DNA from: Stenotrophomonas africana
GTDB taxonomy: Bacteria; Pseudomonadota; Gammaproteobacteria; Xanthomonadales; Xanthomonadaceae
Direction: 5' to 3'
DNA: 64,000 nt
Assembly (NCBI RefSeq): GCF_013004645.1
Contig: NZ_JABEME010000010.1
Coordinates: 1 to 64,000 of the forward strand
Below the pieces are notes generated by a model that searched no databases, had not been told where the DNA came from, and saw nothing but the letters and a program-made list of their open reading frames with translations. The position numbers and the translations under genes were made by a program. Below, one piece after another: positions 9,065 through 21,072 of this stretch; the first letter of the stretch is position 1, and every line of letters begins with the position of its first letter.

Positions 9065-10653
9065 AAGAGCTGCACCGCGCCCGGGCGGCCATGGGCCACC
9101 TGGAAGCGCGCCGCGGTGCGCACTGCGGCATCCGCGCGCAGCACGCTGTCGGCGAAGCGCAGTTCGGCATCCACGGCCTGCCGGTTCAGCTGCAGCTTCC
9201 ACCAGCCGCGGCGGTCGCCGTCGAAGTAGCGGATATGCGGATTCTGCGGAATCGACGGACCGTAGTACGGGCCGTACGGTGTGTCGTCGCCGCCACTGCT
9301 GATCGCCGGGGCGATGAATTCGGTGGCCACGATCGGCGCGCGGGCCGCGTCGAAATCCAGCTTCAGGTCGTTGACGAAAGTGGAATGCCAGTCACCGCCG
9401 AGCACGATGGCATTGCCCCGCCCGCCCGCCTGCAAGGCCTGCAGCAGCCGGTTGCGTGCGGCGGGATAGCCATCCCAGGCATCGTTCCAGAAGCGCTCGC
9501 GTGGCGTGCCACCGTCCAGCCGCAGCTGCGCCATCAGCAGCTGCTGCACCACCACGTTCCAGCGCGTGCCCTGCGCGGCGGCCATCGACTGCGCGAACCA
9601 CGCCTCCTGGCCCGTACCGAGCATGCTCTTGCGCGGATCCAGGGCCGCTTCGCAGCGCGGTGACTCGCCTACACCACAGGGATTGGCCGGGCGGAACTGG
9701 CGGCAGTCCAGCAGCGTCAGCTGCGCCAGATCGCCATAGCGCAGCCGCCGGTGTACACGCAGGCCGCCATTGCCAGCAGGCGTGCTGCGCATCGGCAGAT
9801 GTTCGTAGAACGCACGGTAGGCCGCCGCGCGCCGCACGATGAAGTCTTCGGCCGAGACGCCGGGCTTCTCAGGATGGATGCCGGAGTAATCGTTCTGCAC
9901 CTCGTGGTCGTCCCAGATCACTGCGAACGCGTGTGCGGCGTGCGCGGCCTGCAGGTCGGGATCGAGCTTGTACAGCGCGTACTGGTCGCGGTAGCGCTCC
10001 AGGCTCACCGTCTCGCCACTGAAGCGCGCCGCATCCAGCGTGCTGTCGCGCGCGTTCTGCAGCGGGCTGTATTCGTACAGGTAGTCGCCGGCATGCAGCA
10101 CCAGGTCGACGTCACTCTGCGCGATGTCGCGCAGCACCGGGTAGTAGCCGCTGTTCCAGGCCTGGCAGGTGCACAGGGCCAGCCGCAGCTGCTGCAGCTG
10201 CGTGTCCAGCAGCGGCGCGGTACGGAAATGGCCGACCGCGCTTTCCTCGTCACCGTCGCAGGCAAAACGGTAGTAGTAATCGCGGCCTGGGCGCAGGCCA
10301 TTGACCTCCACGTGCACCGAATGGGCCAACTCGGGCACAGCGGCAGCGACACCCCGTTGCACCAGCCGACGCATGCCGGGGTCTTCGGCCACGAACCAGC
10401 GCACCGGTACTGCCCGCGACGGCATGCCGCCGCCATTGAGCGGGTCCGGCGCCAGTCGCGTCCACAACACCGCACCCTGCGGATCCGGATCACCGGCAGC
10501 GACACCGAGGGTGAACGGATCACGGCCAAGCCGCGGCCGCGGGCCGGCCGTGGCCAGCCCCGGCATCGCCGCCAGTGCGATCGCCGCCCCCGTGCCTTGC
10601 CACGCCATGCGCAGCAGGCGACGACGGCTTGCCGGATCCACAGGCCCGCGCAT
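9061..10653 (-). CDS. phoD: PhoD-family alkaline phosphatase/phosphodiesterase, Tat-exported
   Basis: The protein has 530 residues and belongs to the PhoD family of metal-dependent phosphatases that release phosphate from organic esters outside the cytoplasm. It begins with a twin-arginine signal (SRRRLLRMAW, then a hydrophobic stretch and ATA). Metal-site motifs are visible: HAGDYLYEY, WDDHEVQND and GGDWHSTFVND. Its ATG overlaps the stop of the TonB-dependent receptor gene by one base (TGATG), so the two are translationally coupled. The TAG stop lies in the head of a SMAG element. Confidence 0.9.
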   Translation of the reverse strand: MRGPVDPASRRRLLRMAWQGTGAAIALAAMPGLATAGPRPRLGRDPFTLGVAAGDPDPQGAVLWTRLAPDPLNGGGMPSRAVPVRWFVAEDPGMRRLVQRGVAAAVPELAHSVHVEVNGLRPGRDYYYRFACDGDEESAVGHFRTAPLLDTQLQQLRLALCTCQAWNSGYYPVLRDIAQSDVDLVLHAGDYLYEYSPLQNARDSTLDAARFSGETVSLERYRDQYALYKLDPDLQAAHAAHAFAVIWDDHEVQNDYSGIHPEKPGVSAEDFIVRRAAAYRAFYEHLPMRSTPAGNGGLRVHRRLRYGDLAQLTLLDCRQFRPANPCGVGESPRCEAALDPRKSMLGTGQEAWFAQSMAAAQGTRWNVVVQQLLMAQLRLDGGTPRERFWNDAWDGYPAARNRLLQALQAGGRGNAIVLGGDWHSTFVNDLKLDFDAARAPIVATEFIAPAISSGGDDTPYGPYYGPSIPQNPHIRYFDGDRRGWWKLQLNRQAVDAELRFADSVLRADAAVRTAARFQVAHGRPGAVQLL

Positions 10654-12896
10654 CAGAAGTGCACGGTAGCGGTGGCCATCACCTGCCGCGGCGCGCCGAC
10701 CTGCATGGTCGCCAGACTGCGGGTCGGATCGGCGGCGTAGGTGCCGTTGGTGTTGATCGAGGACAGGTAGCGCTTGTCGGTCAGGTTGGTCAGGTTCAGC
10801 GCCACGGTCAGGTTCTGCGCCGGGCCGAGCTTGCCGAAGTCATAGGCCACCGAGGCGTTGACCAGCCAGTAGCTCGGCACCGACACATCGTTGGTATAGG
10901 TCACGTAACGCTTGCCGACATGGTTGGCGGCCAGGCGCAGGTCCCACGGGCCCGGCGTCCAGGCCAGGGTGCTGGCGAACATCCATTCCGGGGTGTCGAC
11001 GGTCGTCTTGCCGCGGGTCGGCACCACACCGTTGTTCACGTAGTCGTTGTCGTAGGTGCTGTCATTCCACGACAGTGCGTTGGACCAGGTCAGGTCCTGC
11101 ATCGGCTTCAGCTGCAGGGTCGCCTCGGCGCCGCGGCTGGTCACCGAACCCACGTTGGAGAACAGCGCCGGGCAACCGAGGATGCCCACGCACTGCGCGA
11201 TGGCCAGCAGGCGGTTGTCGAACTTGACGTCGTACACCGCCACCGAGGCTTCATAGCCCTGGCCATAGCCGCGCCAGCCCAGTTCGATGGTGCGCGACTG
11301 TTCCGGCTTCAGGCTCTGCGCGCTGGCGTCGAACGCGGCCTGCGGCACGTTGAACGGGCTGCCCACGCCCAGCGCGTACGCGGCCACGTTCTTGGCGAAC
11401 GAACCGAAGATCTCGTTGCCTTCGTTGAGCTTGAAGTTGAAGCCGGCCTGCGGCAGCAGGCCCTTCTTCGAGGTCAGGCTGCTGTTGTTGGCATAGCTGC
11501 CCAGCGGCGTGCGCACGCGGGTGCGGGTGTGCGGCGACTTGGCGCCGATGTCGATGGTCAGGCGGTCATCGAACAGGCGGAAGCGGTCCTGCACGTAGAA
11601 CTGGCGGGTGATGGTGGTGTAGCGCTGGTGCCACACGCGCTGGTCCGGGTTGCGCAGGAAGAAGTCGTCGGTGATCGGGCCGTCGATGTAGTAGAAGTTG
11701 CGCTGCACGCTGTGGCCGTTGTCCTCGTACCAGAGGCCGGCTTCCAGTTCGTGGCCACCGACGTTCCAGGTGAACGCCGAGGTCACGCCGGTGCGGTCGA
11801 TCGCATACTCGGTGGTGCGGATCGAGATCGGGATCTCGCGGCTGGTGCCCGGGTTGGATGGATTGGACGGGCTGAACCAGTGACCCTGGCCGCGGTTGCT
11901 GTGGTTGTAGACATTCACCTTCAACCGCATCGAATCGTTCAGGCCGAAATCGCCGGCGATGCTGGACAGGTCATCGTTGCGCAGGCCGTGGCCGGAGTAG
12001 TACGCATCCCACGGGCTGTTGACGCCACCCGTGTACTTTCCGCGTGCCGCGGCAACCGCGCGATCCCAGTCCGGCGCGTAGTTGTCCCAGTCCCAGCCGA
12101 GGCGATCGATCATCTCCAGCGACAGGTCCTGGTAATCGGCCTCGACGCGGCGCGAGCCGTTGAACAGCGCGGTGATCCTGCTGTCCGTTCCGAAGTTGTA
12201 GGTGGCCTTGCCGTTGAACTGCTTCAGCTCCTGCGAGCCCTTGCCCTTCCACTTGTCACCTTCCGAGTACGCGCCGGACAGGTAGGCCGCAAAGCCCTGG
12301 TGGTCGCCGGTGTCGAGGCGCGCATAGCTGCGGCGCGCGTTGTCGCTGCCGAAGCCCTGTGCCAGAACCACGCCGTATTCAGTGGACGGATCGATCGAGT
12401 AGAACTGGAACACGCCGCCAAGGTTGCTGGTGGACGGCGTACCCAGCGCGCCAATGCCGGTGGAGACCTCCGCACCGCCCAGGTTCTCGCTGATCACCGC
12501 GCGGCTGATGTGCAGGCCGTTGCTGTTGCCGTAGGCCATGTTGCCCAGCGGGATGCCATCAAGGGTGTAGCCCAGGCGGTTCTGGTTGAAGCCACGCAGG
12601 CTGATGGTGGTGGACCATTCGTAGGCACCGGTGGCGTCGGCCGATTCGAAATGCACGCCCGGCTTGGTCGCCAGCAGCTTCAGCGGGTTGGCACCCGGCG
12701 GCAGGATCTTCATGTCCTCGGCGGTCACGCGCTGCACCTGGCGGGCTTCGCCGCGGCCGATCACCGAGATCGAATCGAGCGTGGTGGCCGACGGTGTGTC
12801 GATGGCGGGGGCGGTTTCAGCGACAGCCAGCGACGGCAGCGAAGCACAGACCAGCAGGGCCAGCAGATTGCGGCGGAGCGGAGCGTGGGACGGCAT
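10653..12896 (-). CDS. TonB-dependent outer-membrane receptor
   Basis: The predicted protein has 747 residues. It shows a signal peptide (LLALLVCASLPSLAVA), a TonB-box-like LDSISVIG segment, a plug domain (about 45-160, with SLRGFNQNRLGYTLDGIPLG) and a 22-strand barrel type C-terminus ending in Phe. The ATG at 12896 is chosen because GAGGA lies 10 bp upstream; the upstream GTG at 12917 has no such site. Coupling to a secreted phosphatase and a Pho-box-like site upstream suggest uptake of a phosphorylated substrate, which is an inference. Confidence 0.9.
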   Translation of the reverse strand: MPSHAPLRRNLLALLVCASLPSLAVAETAPAIDTPSATTLDSISVIGRGEARQVQRVTAEDMKILPPGANPLKLLATKPGVHFESADATGAYEWSTTISLRGFNQNRLGYTLDGIPLGNMAYGNSNGLHISRAVISENLGGAEVSTGIGALGTPSTSNLGGVFQFYSIDPSTEYGVVLAQGFGSDNARRSYARLDTGDHQGFAAYLSGAYSEGDKWKGKGSQELKQFNGKATYNFGTDSRITALFNGSRRVEADYQDLSLEMIDRLGWDWDNYAPDWDRAVAAARGKYTGGVNSPWDAYYSGHGLRNDDLSSIAGDFGLNDSMRLKVNVYNHSNRGQGHWFSPSNPSNPGTSREIPISIRTTEYAIDRTGVTSAFTWNVGGHELEAGLWYEDNGHSVQRNFYYIDGPITDDFFLRNPDQRVWHQRYTTITRQFYVQDRFRLFDDRLTIDIGAKSPHTRTRVRTPLGSYANNSSLTSKKGLLPQAGFNFKLNEGNEIFGSFAKNVAAYALGVGSPFNVPQAAFDASAQSLKPEQSRTIELGWRGYGQGYEASVAVYDVKFDNRLLAIAQCVGILGCPALFSNVGSVTSRGAEATLQLKPMQDLTWSNALSWNDSTYDNDYVNNGVVPTRGKTTVDTPEWMFASTLAWTPGPWDLRLAANHVGKRYVTYTNDVSVPSYWLVNASVAYDFGKLGPAQNLTVALNLTNLTDKRYLSSINTNGTYAADPTRSLATMQVGAPRQVMATATVHF

Positions 12897-12975
12897 GGGG
12901 GCGGATTCCTCGGGCACGCTGGACGCCGAAGGGCGGCGTCGAAGGGCAGCAGCGGCGGAATCGTAGAAGCGTCGC

Positions 12976-12993
12976 GTTACATGTCATTTACAC
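12976..12993 (-). promoter_or_regulatory. candidate Pho box upstream of receptor-phoD operon
   Basis: On the minus strand this reads GTGTAAA TGAC ATGTAAC: two 7-bp direct repeats separated by 4 bp. That is the layout of the PhoB box (CTGTCAT-N4-CTGTCAT). It lies about 80 bp upstream of the receptor start. The match is to pattern and spacing, not an exact consensus. Confidence 0.5.
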
Positions 12994-13043
12994 GCCACAT
13001 ACGGAAGATTGGCGTTTTGAATGGTTTGCCGGCCGTGGGGCGG

Positions 13044-13067
13044 TTGCCGGCCAGCGGCCGGCACTAC
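13044..13067 (-). repeat. SMAG element
   Basis: TTGCCGGCCAGCGGCCGGCA followed by CTAC, which is GTAGTGCCGGCC on the minus strand. It lies just past the dnaB stop. Confidence 0.8.
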
Positions 13068-13069
13068 GG

Positions 13070-14500
13070 TTATTCGAATGAACCGACCGAATCGTGGGCC
13101 AGGTTGTCGAAGCGGGTGTATTCGCCGAAGAACTTCAGCTTGCACGAGCCGGTCGGGCCACCACGGTGCTTGCCGATGATGATCTCGGCCAGGCCCTTGT
13201 CCGGCGAATTTTCCTTGTTGTAGTAATCATCGCGGTAGATGAAGACGATCATGTCCGCGTCCTGCTCGATTGCGCCCGATTCGCGAAGGTCGGCCATCAC
13301 CGGACGCTTGTCGGTACGTGTTTCCAGCGAGCGGTTGAGCTGCGACAGCGCGATCACCGGCACGTGCAGTTCCTTGGCCAGGCCCTTCAGCGAACGCGAG
13401 ATCTCCGAGATTTCGGTCGCGCGGTTCTCGCTGTTGCCCGGCACGCTCATCAGCTGCAGGTAGTCGATCACGACCAGGCCCAGGTCATGTTCGCGCTTGA
13501 GCCGGCGGCACTTGGAACGCAGCACTTCCGGCGACACGCCGGGCGTGTCGTCGATGAAGATCTTGGTTTCCTTCAGCATCTTGATCGCGCTGGTGACGCG
13601 GCTCCAGTCCTCGTCTTCCAGCTGGCCGGTACGCAGGCGCTGCGCGTTGATGCGGCCGTTGGAGGAAATCAGGCGCATCGCCAGCTGCGATGCCGACATT
13701 TCCATCGAGAACACCGCCACGCCCTTCTTCGACTTGATCGCCGCGTACTCGGCGATGTTCAGTGCGAAGGTGGTCTTGCCCATGGCCGGGCGCGCGGCAA
13801 GGATGATCAGGTCGGTCGGCTGCAGGCCGGAGGTCATCGCATCGAAATCGTTGTAGCCGGTCGGCAGGCCGGTGATGTTGCCGCCGTTCTCGAAGCGGCT
13901 GCGCAGCTCTTCGAAGGCATCCTTCAGAGCACCGGGCATCGCCACGAAATCGGTACGGCCGCGTGCGCCCTGTTCGGCGATGGCGAACACGCTCTTCTCC
14001 GCCGATGCCAGCAGCTCGCTGCTCTCACGGCCCTCGGGCTGGAAACCATCGTTGACGATGTCGGTGCCCACCTGGATCAGCTGCCGCAGCACTGCCTTGT
14101 CACGCACGATCTCGGCGTAGGCCACGATGTTGGCTGCCGACGGCGTGGTACTGGCCAGCTCGATCAGATAGGCACCATCGCCCACCAGTTCCATCTTGCC
14201 CTGCGATTCGAACCACTCGCCCAGGGTCACCGCATCGAACGGCCGCTCGCGCTCGGACAGCTCGCGGATCGCGCGATAGATCATCTGATGGTCGCGACGA
14301 TAGAAATCGCCTTCGGTCAGCTGGTCGTTGACCCGGTCGTAGGCCTCCGGGGCCAGCATCAGGCCACCCAGCACCGCCTGCTCGGCTTCCACCGAATGTG
14401 GCGGTACCCGCAACTGGTCGATGCGCGACTCGTCGCGATCGCGATCAAAGCCATCACCGCGCTCTCTGCGGTTGGAACGGAAGCCGGGGCGAGCGGACAT
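13070..14500 (-). CDS. dnaB: replicative DNA helicase
   Basis: The protein has 476 residues, typical of DnaB. The N-terminal domain begins at LRVPPHSVEAEQAVLGG and binds primase. The C-terminal RecA-like motor has a Walker A motif ARPAMGKTT, and the DNA-binding region near the end contains GAIEQDADMIVFIYRDDYY. The ATG at 14500 places the conserved start about 30 residues in; longer in-frame extensions upstream are not family sequence. Confidence 0.96.
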   Translation of the reverse strand: MSARPGFRSNRRERGDGFDRDRDESRIDQLRVPPHSVEAEQAVLGGLMLAPEAYDRVNDQLTEGDFYRRDHQMIYRAIRELSERERPFDAVTLGEWFESQGKMELVGDGAYLIELASTTPSAANIVAYAEIVRDKAVLRQLIQVGTDIVNDGFQPEGRESSELLASAEKSVFAIAEQGARGRTDFVAMPGALKDAFEELRSRFENGGNITGLPTGYNDFDAMTSGLQPTDLIILAARPAMGKTTFALNIAEYAAIKSKKGVAVFSMEMSASQLAMRLISSNGRINAQRLRTGQLEDEDWSRVTSAIKMLKETKIFIDDTPGVSPEVLRSKCRRLKREHDLGLVVIDYLQLMSVPGNSENRATEISEISRSLKGLAKELHVPVIALSQLNRSLETRTDKRPVMADLRESGAIEQDADMIVFIYRDDYYNKENSPDKGLAEIIIGKHRGGPTGSCKLKFFGEYTRFDNLAHDSVGSFE

Positions 14501-14712
14501 GCTGCGGTGTTTCCTGCAAAAGTGGGCCGGACGAGTGTAGGCATGCGCCGACCCCGGCGGCCATGGACAAGCCTGTGGATAAGCCGTGGAGAAACGGGGT
14601 ATATCCGCCGGTGGCTGGCCAGATTGGCGTGGGGGCGTCGCACTGCCTGCGACGGGCGCCGTTGCGGCACCCGAGCGAGCATTATCGCAGATGGGGGTGG
14701 CAACCGCTGGCG

Positions 14713-15273
14713 TCAATCGCCCTTGACGTGAACCGCGATCAGCGCCAGGAAGCGGTCCACATAGCCCTGCAGGAACTTCTGCGTGCCTTCGTTGTGGACC
14801 GTACCGTCGGCATCGATCAGGCCGTCCTTGAAATGAATGAACGCCTCGGGCTGGCCGAGCACGTGCATGTCCAGGAAGGCCAGGCTGTTGCGCAGGTGCT
14901 GCTGGGCCACGGCGGTGCCGATCTGGCCGATGGAGGCGCCGATCACCGCCGCAGGCTTGCCGGCAAACGCACTGTCGCCATACGGGCGCGAGCCGATATC
15001 GATGGCGTTCTTCAGCACGCCCGGCACCGACCGGTTGTATTCGGGGGTCACAAACAGCACCGCGTCGGCAGCGCGCACCTGATCCTTCAGCCGGGTGCCC
15101 TGCGGCGGGTACTGGCCATCGAAATCCTGGTCGTACAGCGGCAGATCACCGATCTGCACGTACTGGAAGCGTGCACGGTCGCCGGCGATCTTCTCCAGCG
15201 CATGGGCCAGCCTGCGGTTGCAGGACTCCTTGCGCAGGCTGCCGACGAACACGGCGATGGTGGGGACGGACAT
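14713..15273 (-). CDS. NADPH-dependent FMN reductase (ChrR/YieF-like)
   Basis: The 186-residue flavodoxin-fold protein has the motifs of quinone/chromate reductases: VGSLRKESCNR binds the FMN phosphate, and TPEYNRSVPGVLKNAID is the family signature. Such enzymes give two-electron reduction of quinones and metal ions. It stands alone between dnaB and asnB on the same strand. Confidence 0.88.
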   Translation of the reverse strand: MSVPTIAVFVGSLRKESCNRRLAHALEKIAGDRARFQYVQIGDLPLYDQDFDGQYPPQGTRLKDQVRAADAVLFVTPEYNRSVPGVLKNAIDIGSRPYGDSAFAGKPAAVIGASIGQIGTAVAQQHLRNSLAFLDMHVLGQPEAFIHFKDGLIDADGTVHNEGTQKFLQGYVDRFLALIAVHVKGD

Positions 15274-15339
15274 CGGGACATTCTCCTCATGGTGCGGGAG
15301 ACCCAGCCTAGTCGCCGGGCCCGTGCAGACCGGTGAAGA

Positions 15340-17283
15340 TCAGCCGCCCGTCACGCCCGCACGCACCTGCCGCCAATGTGCCTGCCAGGCCTGGAACATC
15401 AGCACGTTCCACAGATGGGTATGCCACTTGCGCTGGCCGCCGAGGAACTGCTGCCACAGCGGCTGTACCGCAGCCGCCGACAGCACGCCCTCCCGCTCCA
15501 GCCGCGCCGGCTGCAGCAGGTCTTCAGCCCATGGCCGCAGGTCTCCCTTCAGCCAGTCACTGACCGGCGCGCCGAAGCCACGCTTGGGCCGGTGCACCAT
15601 CGACTGCGGCACATAACGGCCCAGCACGCGCTTGAGCAGCACCTTGCTGGTGGTTTCACTGCGCTTGAAGCCCAGCGGCAGCGACCAGGCGAACTCGGCC
15701 ACGCGTGAATCCAGCAGCGGCGCACGTGCTTCCAGGCTGACCGCCATCGAGGTGCGGTCGACCTTGCACAACAGGTCATCCGGCAGGTAGGTCACGTAAT
15801 CGGCCAGCATCATCGCGTCGGCCGGTGTGCCGGCACCGTGCAACGGGTCGGCCAGGTCATAGAAGCAGCCCGCGGCCTGCGCCCCGGGCACTGCCGCCGC
15901 CGGGTCGCGCCAGCGCGAGATGCGGTTGCGGTACACGTCGCCGATGCCACGCGCGCCGGACTCGGCCAACAGCGCGGCCAGGCCGCCGGTACGCGAGGCC
16001 TCGCCCTGCTGCTGGGAGCGTGCGCCCATCCAGCGCCGCAGCGGCCCCGGCACACGGCCCAGCATCTGCCAGTTGCGCAGCGCGCGCACATAGCGGGTAT
16101 AGCCGAAGAACAGCTCGTCGCCACCATCGCCGGACAGCGCGACGGTCACGCCCTGCCGCGCCAGGCGGGCGACCAGTGCGGTCGGCACCTGCGAGGCATC
16201 GGCAAAGGGTTCGTCGAACATCGCCGGCAACTGCGGCACCACCGCCAATGCATCGGCACCGCTGACGTAGAGTTCGGTGTGGTCACAGCCCAGATGCGCA
16301 GCCAGTTCCCTGGCCAACGGCGCCTCGTCGTGGCCCGAACCGGTGAAGCCGATACTGAAGCTGTGCACCGGCTGTCCGCTCTGTGCCTGCATCAGCGCGG
16401 CCACCAGCGACGAATCGGTGCCGCCTGACAGGAACACGCCCACCGGCACGTCGGCCACCATGCGCAGCGCCACCGCGTCCCGCAGCAGCCCGTCCAGCTG
16501 CTCCTCGGCTTCCTCGATGCGGCCTTGGAACGGCGCGGCCAACGCCGCCTGCATGCGTGCACGCGCATCCCAGTAGGGGCGCTGCGCCTGTTCAGGGCGG
16601 TGCGCCGATGCGCCCGCCGCTACGGCTTCGGCATCCAGTCGCAGCACGCGGCCCGGCATCAGCTTGTAGCAGCGCTGGTGGATGCTGTGCGGGGCCGGAA
16701 TGTAGTCCAACCGCAGCAACAGGGTCAGTGCGTCGCGGTCGATGTCGTTGTCGAAGGCCGGGTGCTGCCACAGCGCCTTCAGCTCGGAACCGAACACCAG
16801 AGTGTTACCGGCCCAGCCGTAGTACAGCGGCTTCTTGCCGACGCGGTCACGGGCCAGCCACAGGCACTGCTCCTGGCGGTCCCACAGCGCGATGGCAAAC
16901 ATGCCGTTGCAGCGCTGCAGGGTGTCCTCGATGCCCCATTGCAGGATCGCTGCCAGCAGCACCTCGGTATCGGAGTGGCCACGGAAGGTGTGCCCCAGCG
17001 GCTCCAGTTCGGCACGCAGGGCGGCGAAGTTGTAGACCTCGCCGTTGTAGGCCATCACGTAGCGACCATCGTACGAGGCCATCGGCTGGTGGCCCAGCGG
17101 CGACAGGTCGAGAATGCTCAGCCGGCGGTGCGCCAGCGCGATGCCTGCCCCGGCATCGACCCAGCTGCCGCCATCATCCGGCCCGCGGTGGTGCAGCGCC
17201 TCGCCCATGGCCAGGACCTGCGCCTGCAGCACCTCGGCCGACGCCACAGGCGCCGGCAACAACATTCCCGCCAATCCACACAT
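15340..17283 (-). CDS. asnB: asparagine synthetase (glutamine-hydrolysing)
   Basis: The protein has 647 residues. The N-terminal class II glutaminase domain starts MCGLAGML, with Cys2 as nucleophile after Met removal. The synthetase domain has the PP-loop SGGTDSSLVAAL, and GDGGDELFFGY lies further on. It is longer than E. coli AsnB (about 554) and resembles the amidotransferase versions found in surface-polysaccharide and secondary-metabolite clusters. It starts 3 bp after the stop of the TPP-dependent enzyme, so they share an operon. The amidated substrate may be aspartate or a pathway intermediate. Confidence 0.88.
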   Translation of the reverse strand: MCGLAGMLLPAPVASAEVLQAQVLAMGEALHHRGPDDGGSWVDAGAGIALAHRRLSILDLSPLGHQPMASYDGRYVMAYNGEVYNFAALRAELEPLGHTFRGHSDTEVLLAAILQWGIEDTLQRCNGMFAIALWDRQEQCLWLARDRVGKKPLYYGWAGNTLVFGSELKALWQHPAFDNDIDRDALTLLLRLDYIPAPHSIHQRCYKLMPGRVLRLDAEAVAAGASAHRPEQAQRPYWDARARMQAALAAPFQGRIEEAEEQLDGLLRDAVALRMVADVPVGVFLSGGTDSSLVAALMQAQSGQPVHSFSIGFTGSGHDEAPLARELAAHLGCDHTELYVSGADALAVVPQLPAMFDEPFADASQVPTALVARLARQGVTVALSGDGGDELFFGYTRYVRALRNWQMLGRVPGPLRRWMGARSQQQGEASRTGGLAALLAESGARGIGDVYRNRISRWRDPAAAVPGAQAAGCFYDLADPLHGAGTPADAMMLADYVTYLPDDLLCKVDRTSMAVSLEARAPLLDSRVAEFAWSLPLGFKRSETTSKVLLKRVLGRYVPQSMVHRPKRGFGAPVSDWLKGDLRPWAEDLLQPARLEREGVLSAAAVQPLWQQFLGGQRKWHTHLWNVLMFQAWQAHWRQVRAGVTGG

Positions 17284-17286
17284 GCA

Positions 17287-19566
<2,280 letters not shown>

Positions 19567-19643
19567 CGAACACCCTCCGTGTCGTTGTTGCATTCCGCCG
19601 GGCATGGCCCGGCGCTACCCTGTGGGGGTCACCCTGGTGAGAA

Positions 19644-20300
19644 TCACGCGGCCTCGAAACGCGAGCGCACTTCGGCGGTCACTGCCGGCATCGGCAGGAA
19701 GCGCGGCTGCTCACGCACGCGCTGCAGCCAGGCGCGAACTTCCGGGAACGGCTGCAGGCTGATGCCGCCCTCGCCCGCCACATCGGTATAGGCAAACAGG
19801 GCGATATCGGCAATGCCGTATCCGATGCCGGTGAACCACTGCGCCTGGCGCAGGTGCTGCTCCATCACCGCCAGCGCGGTGGCGGCGCGTTCATGCAGGC
19901 GCGGCAGTTCGGCGCGGCGCGGCGAATCGGGTGCGGTCCAGCCGCGGATGAAGCGCGCCACTGCCACGCACGGCTCGTGCGTGTACTGCTCGAAGAACAT
20001 CCAGCTCAACGCCTGCGCGCGCTCCCAGCCATCGGTGGGCAGGTACGGCGTGCCTTCGGCCAGCCAGAACAGGATCGCGTTGGATTCGGTCAACACGCGG
20101 CCATCGTCGCGGACGATGAGCGGCACCTTGGCATTCGGGTTGAGCGCCAGGAATTCGGGGGTATGGGTCTGGCCGTGGGCGCTGTCCACTTCCACCCAGC
20201 GGTAACGGCTGCCGAGCTGCTCCAGCAGCAGGCGGACCTTGTGGCAATTGCCCGAGACCGACATGCCATGCACCGTCAGCGGGACGCGCTCTTCCACCAT
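19644..20300 (-). CDS. glutathione S-transferase family protein
   Basis: The protein has 218 residues with an N-terminal thioredoxin-like domain (GMSVSGNCHKVRLLLEQLG, then NPNAKVPLI and the ESNAI glutathione-binding motif) and a helical C-terminal domain. The start at ATG 20300 is chosen because GGAGCAGG lies 5 bp upstream. The upstream in-frame Met codons lack a ribosome-binding site. Substrate unknown. Confidence 0.82.
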   Translation of the reverse strand: MVEERVPLTVHGMSVSGNCHKVRLLLEQLGSRYRWVEVDSAHGQTHTPEFLALNPNAKVPLIVRDDGRVLTESNAILFWLAEGTPYLPTDGWERAQALSWMFFEQYTHEPCVAVARFIRGWTAPDSPRRAELPRLHERAATALAVMEQHLRQAQWFTGIGYGIADIALFAYTDVAGEGGISLQPFPEVRAWLQRVREQPRFLPMPAVTAEVRSRFEAA

Positions 20301-20397
20301 TGCCTGCTCCATCACATCCGGCCGGCGGCCGGCTGCGTGCAGTCTGGCAAGCGCGTCTGTGAATGCCAAGCGCGGGTGCAGCATGGCGGGCTCGGCT

Positions 20398-20946
20398 CTA
20401 CAACGGCGAACGGCGCTGTCGCCACTGCGCGCGCGACTGGCCCCAGATCTGCATCGGCTTGTCGTTGTACGGCGCTGGCAACTCCCCCATGCGCAGCATC
20501 GTGCTGCCGAGCTTGCGCGCGACCGCCCGCGAGTTGTCGTTGTTCTCGGCGATGGTGTGGATCACCTCGTCCCATCCGAGCGTGTCAAATGCCCAGTCGA
20601 TCGCGGCGACCGCCGCCTCCGGCGCATAGCCCCTGCCCCAGCTGGCATGACGGATGCCCCAGCCCACTTCGGTACCGGGCCAGTCCTGCGGCTGCCACGG
20701 GCCCATCCGCCCGATCCATTCGCCGCTGGATTTCTCGATCACGCTGAACATCGAGAAGCCGAACAGCTGCCAGGCGCCAGCCAGGCTGCAGAAGCCACGC
20801 CAGGCCACCGACGGCGGCTGCACGCCACCGAGGGTGCGCATCGTTTCCTCGTCAGCGCAGAACGCCAGATACGGCTCGTAGTCCTCGCGCAGCAGCGGGC
20901 GCAGGATCAGGCGTTCGGTTTCAATGCGCAGGTCGAAGATGCTCAT
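20398..20946 (-). CDS. GNAT family N-acetyltransferase (RimJ/RimL-like)
   Basis: The 182-residue protein has the RimJ/RimL-type GNAT pattern: ETERLILRPLLREDYEPYLAF at the start, GWGIRHASWGRGYAPEA as the acetyl-CoA loop, and ENNDNSRAVARKLG near the end. The longer upstream in-frame extension is not family sequence. The TAG stop overlaps a decayed SMAG head (GTAGAGCCGAGCCC). The acceptor is unknown; this group acetylates protein N-termini or small amines. Confidence 0.82.
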   Translation of the reverse strand: MSIFDLRIETERLILRPLLREDYEPYLAFCADEETMRTLGGVQPPSVAWRGFCSLAGAWQLFGFSMFSVIEKSSGEWIGRMGPWQPQDWPGTEVGWGIRHASWGRGYAPEAAVAAIDWAFDTLGWDEVIHTIAENNDNSRAVARKLGSTMLRMGELPAPYNDKPMQIWGQSRAQWRQRRSPL

Positions 20947-21072
20947 GCCGGCTCCGTGTCGAAAGGAGCATCCATGATGGTGGATTCGCGCCCCGCGCGG
21001 ATGAATTTTGCCGGCTGCAACGAAACGGGCCGGCATGAGCCGGCCCGTCGGGTACTGCATGCTGCGTCGGGA

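Noticed and set aside
10575-13223. 882-residue open frame opposite the TonB receptor and phoD end
   Set aside because: It is the antisense shadow of the receptor. The receptor has signal peptide, plug and barrel motifs; the shadow has none.
20371-20401. A complete SMAG hairpin at the GNAT stop
   Set aside because: Only the GTAG-AGCCGAGCCC half matches; the second arm no longer pairs, so it is scored as a decayed half element.
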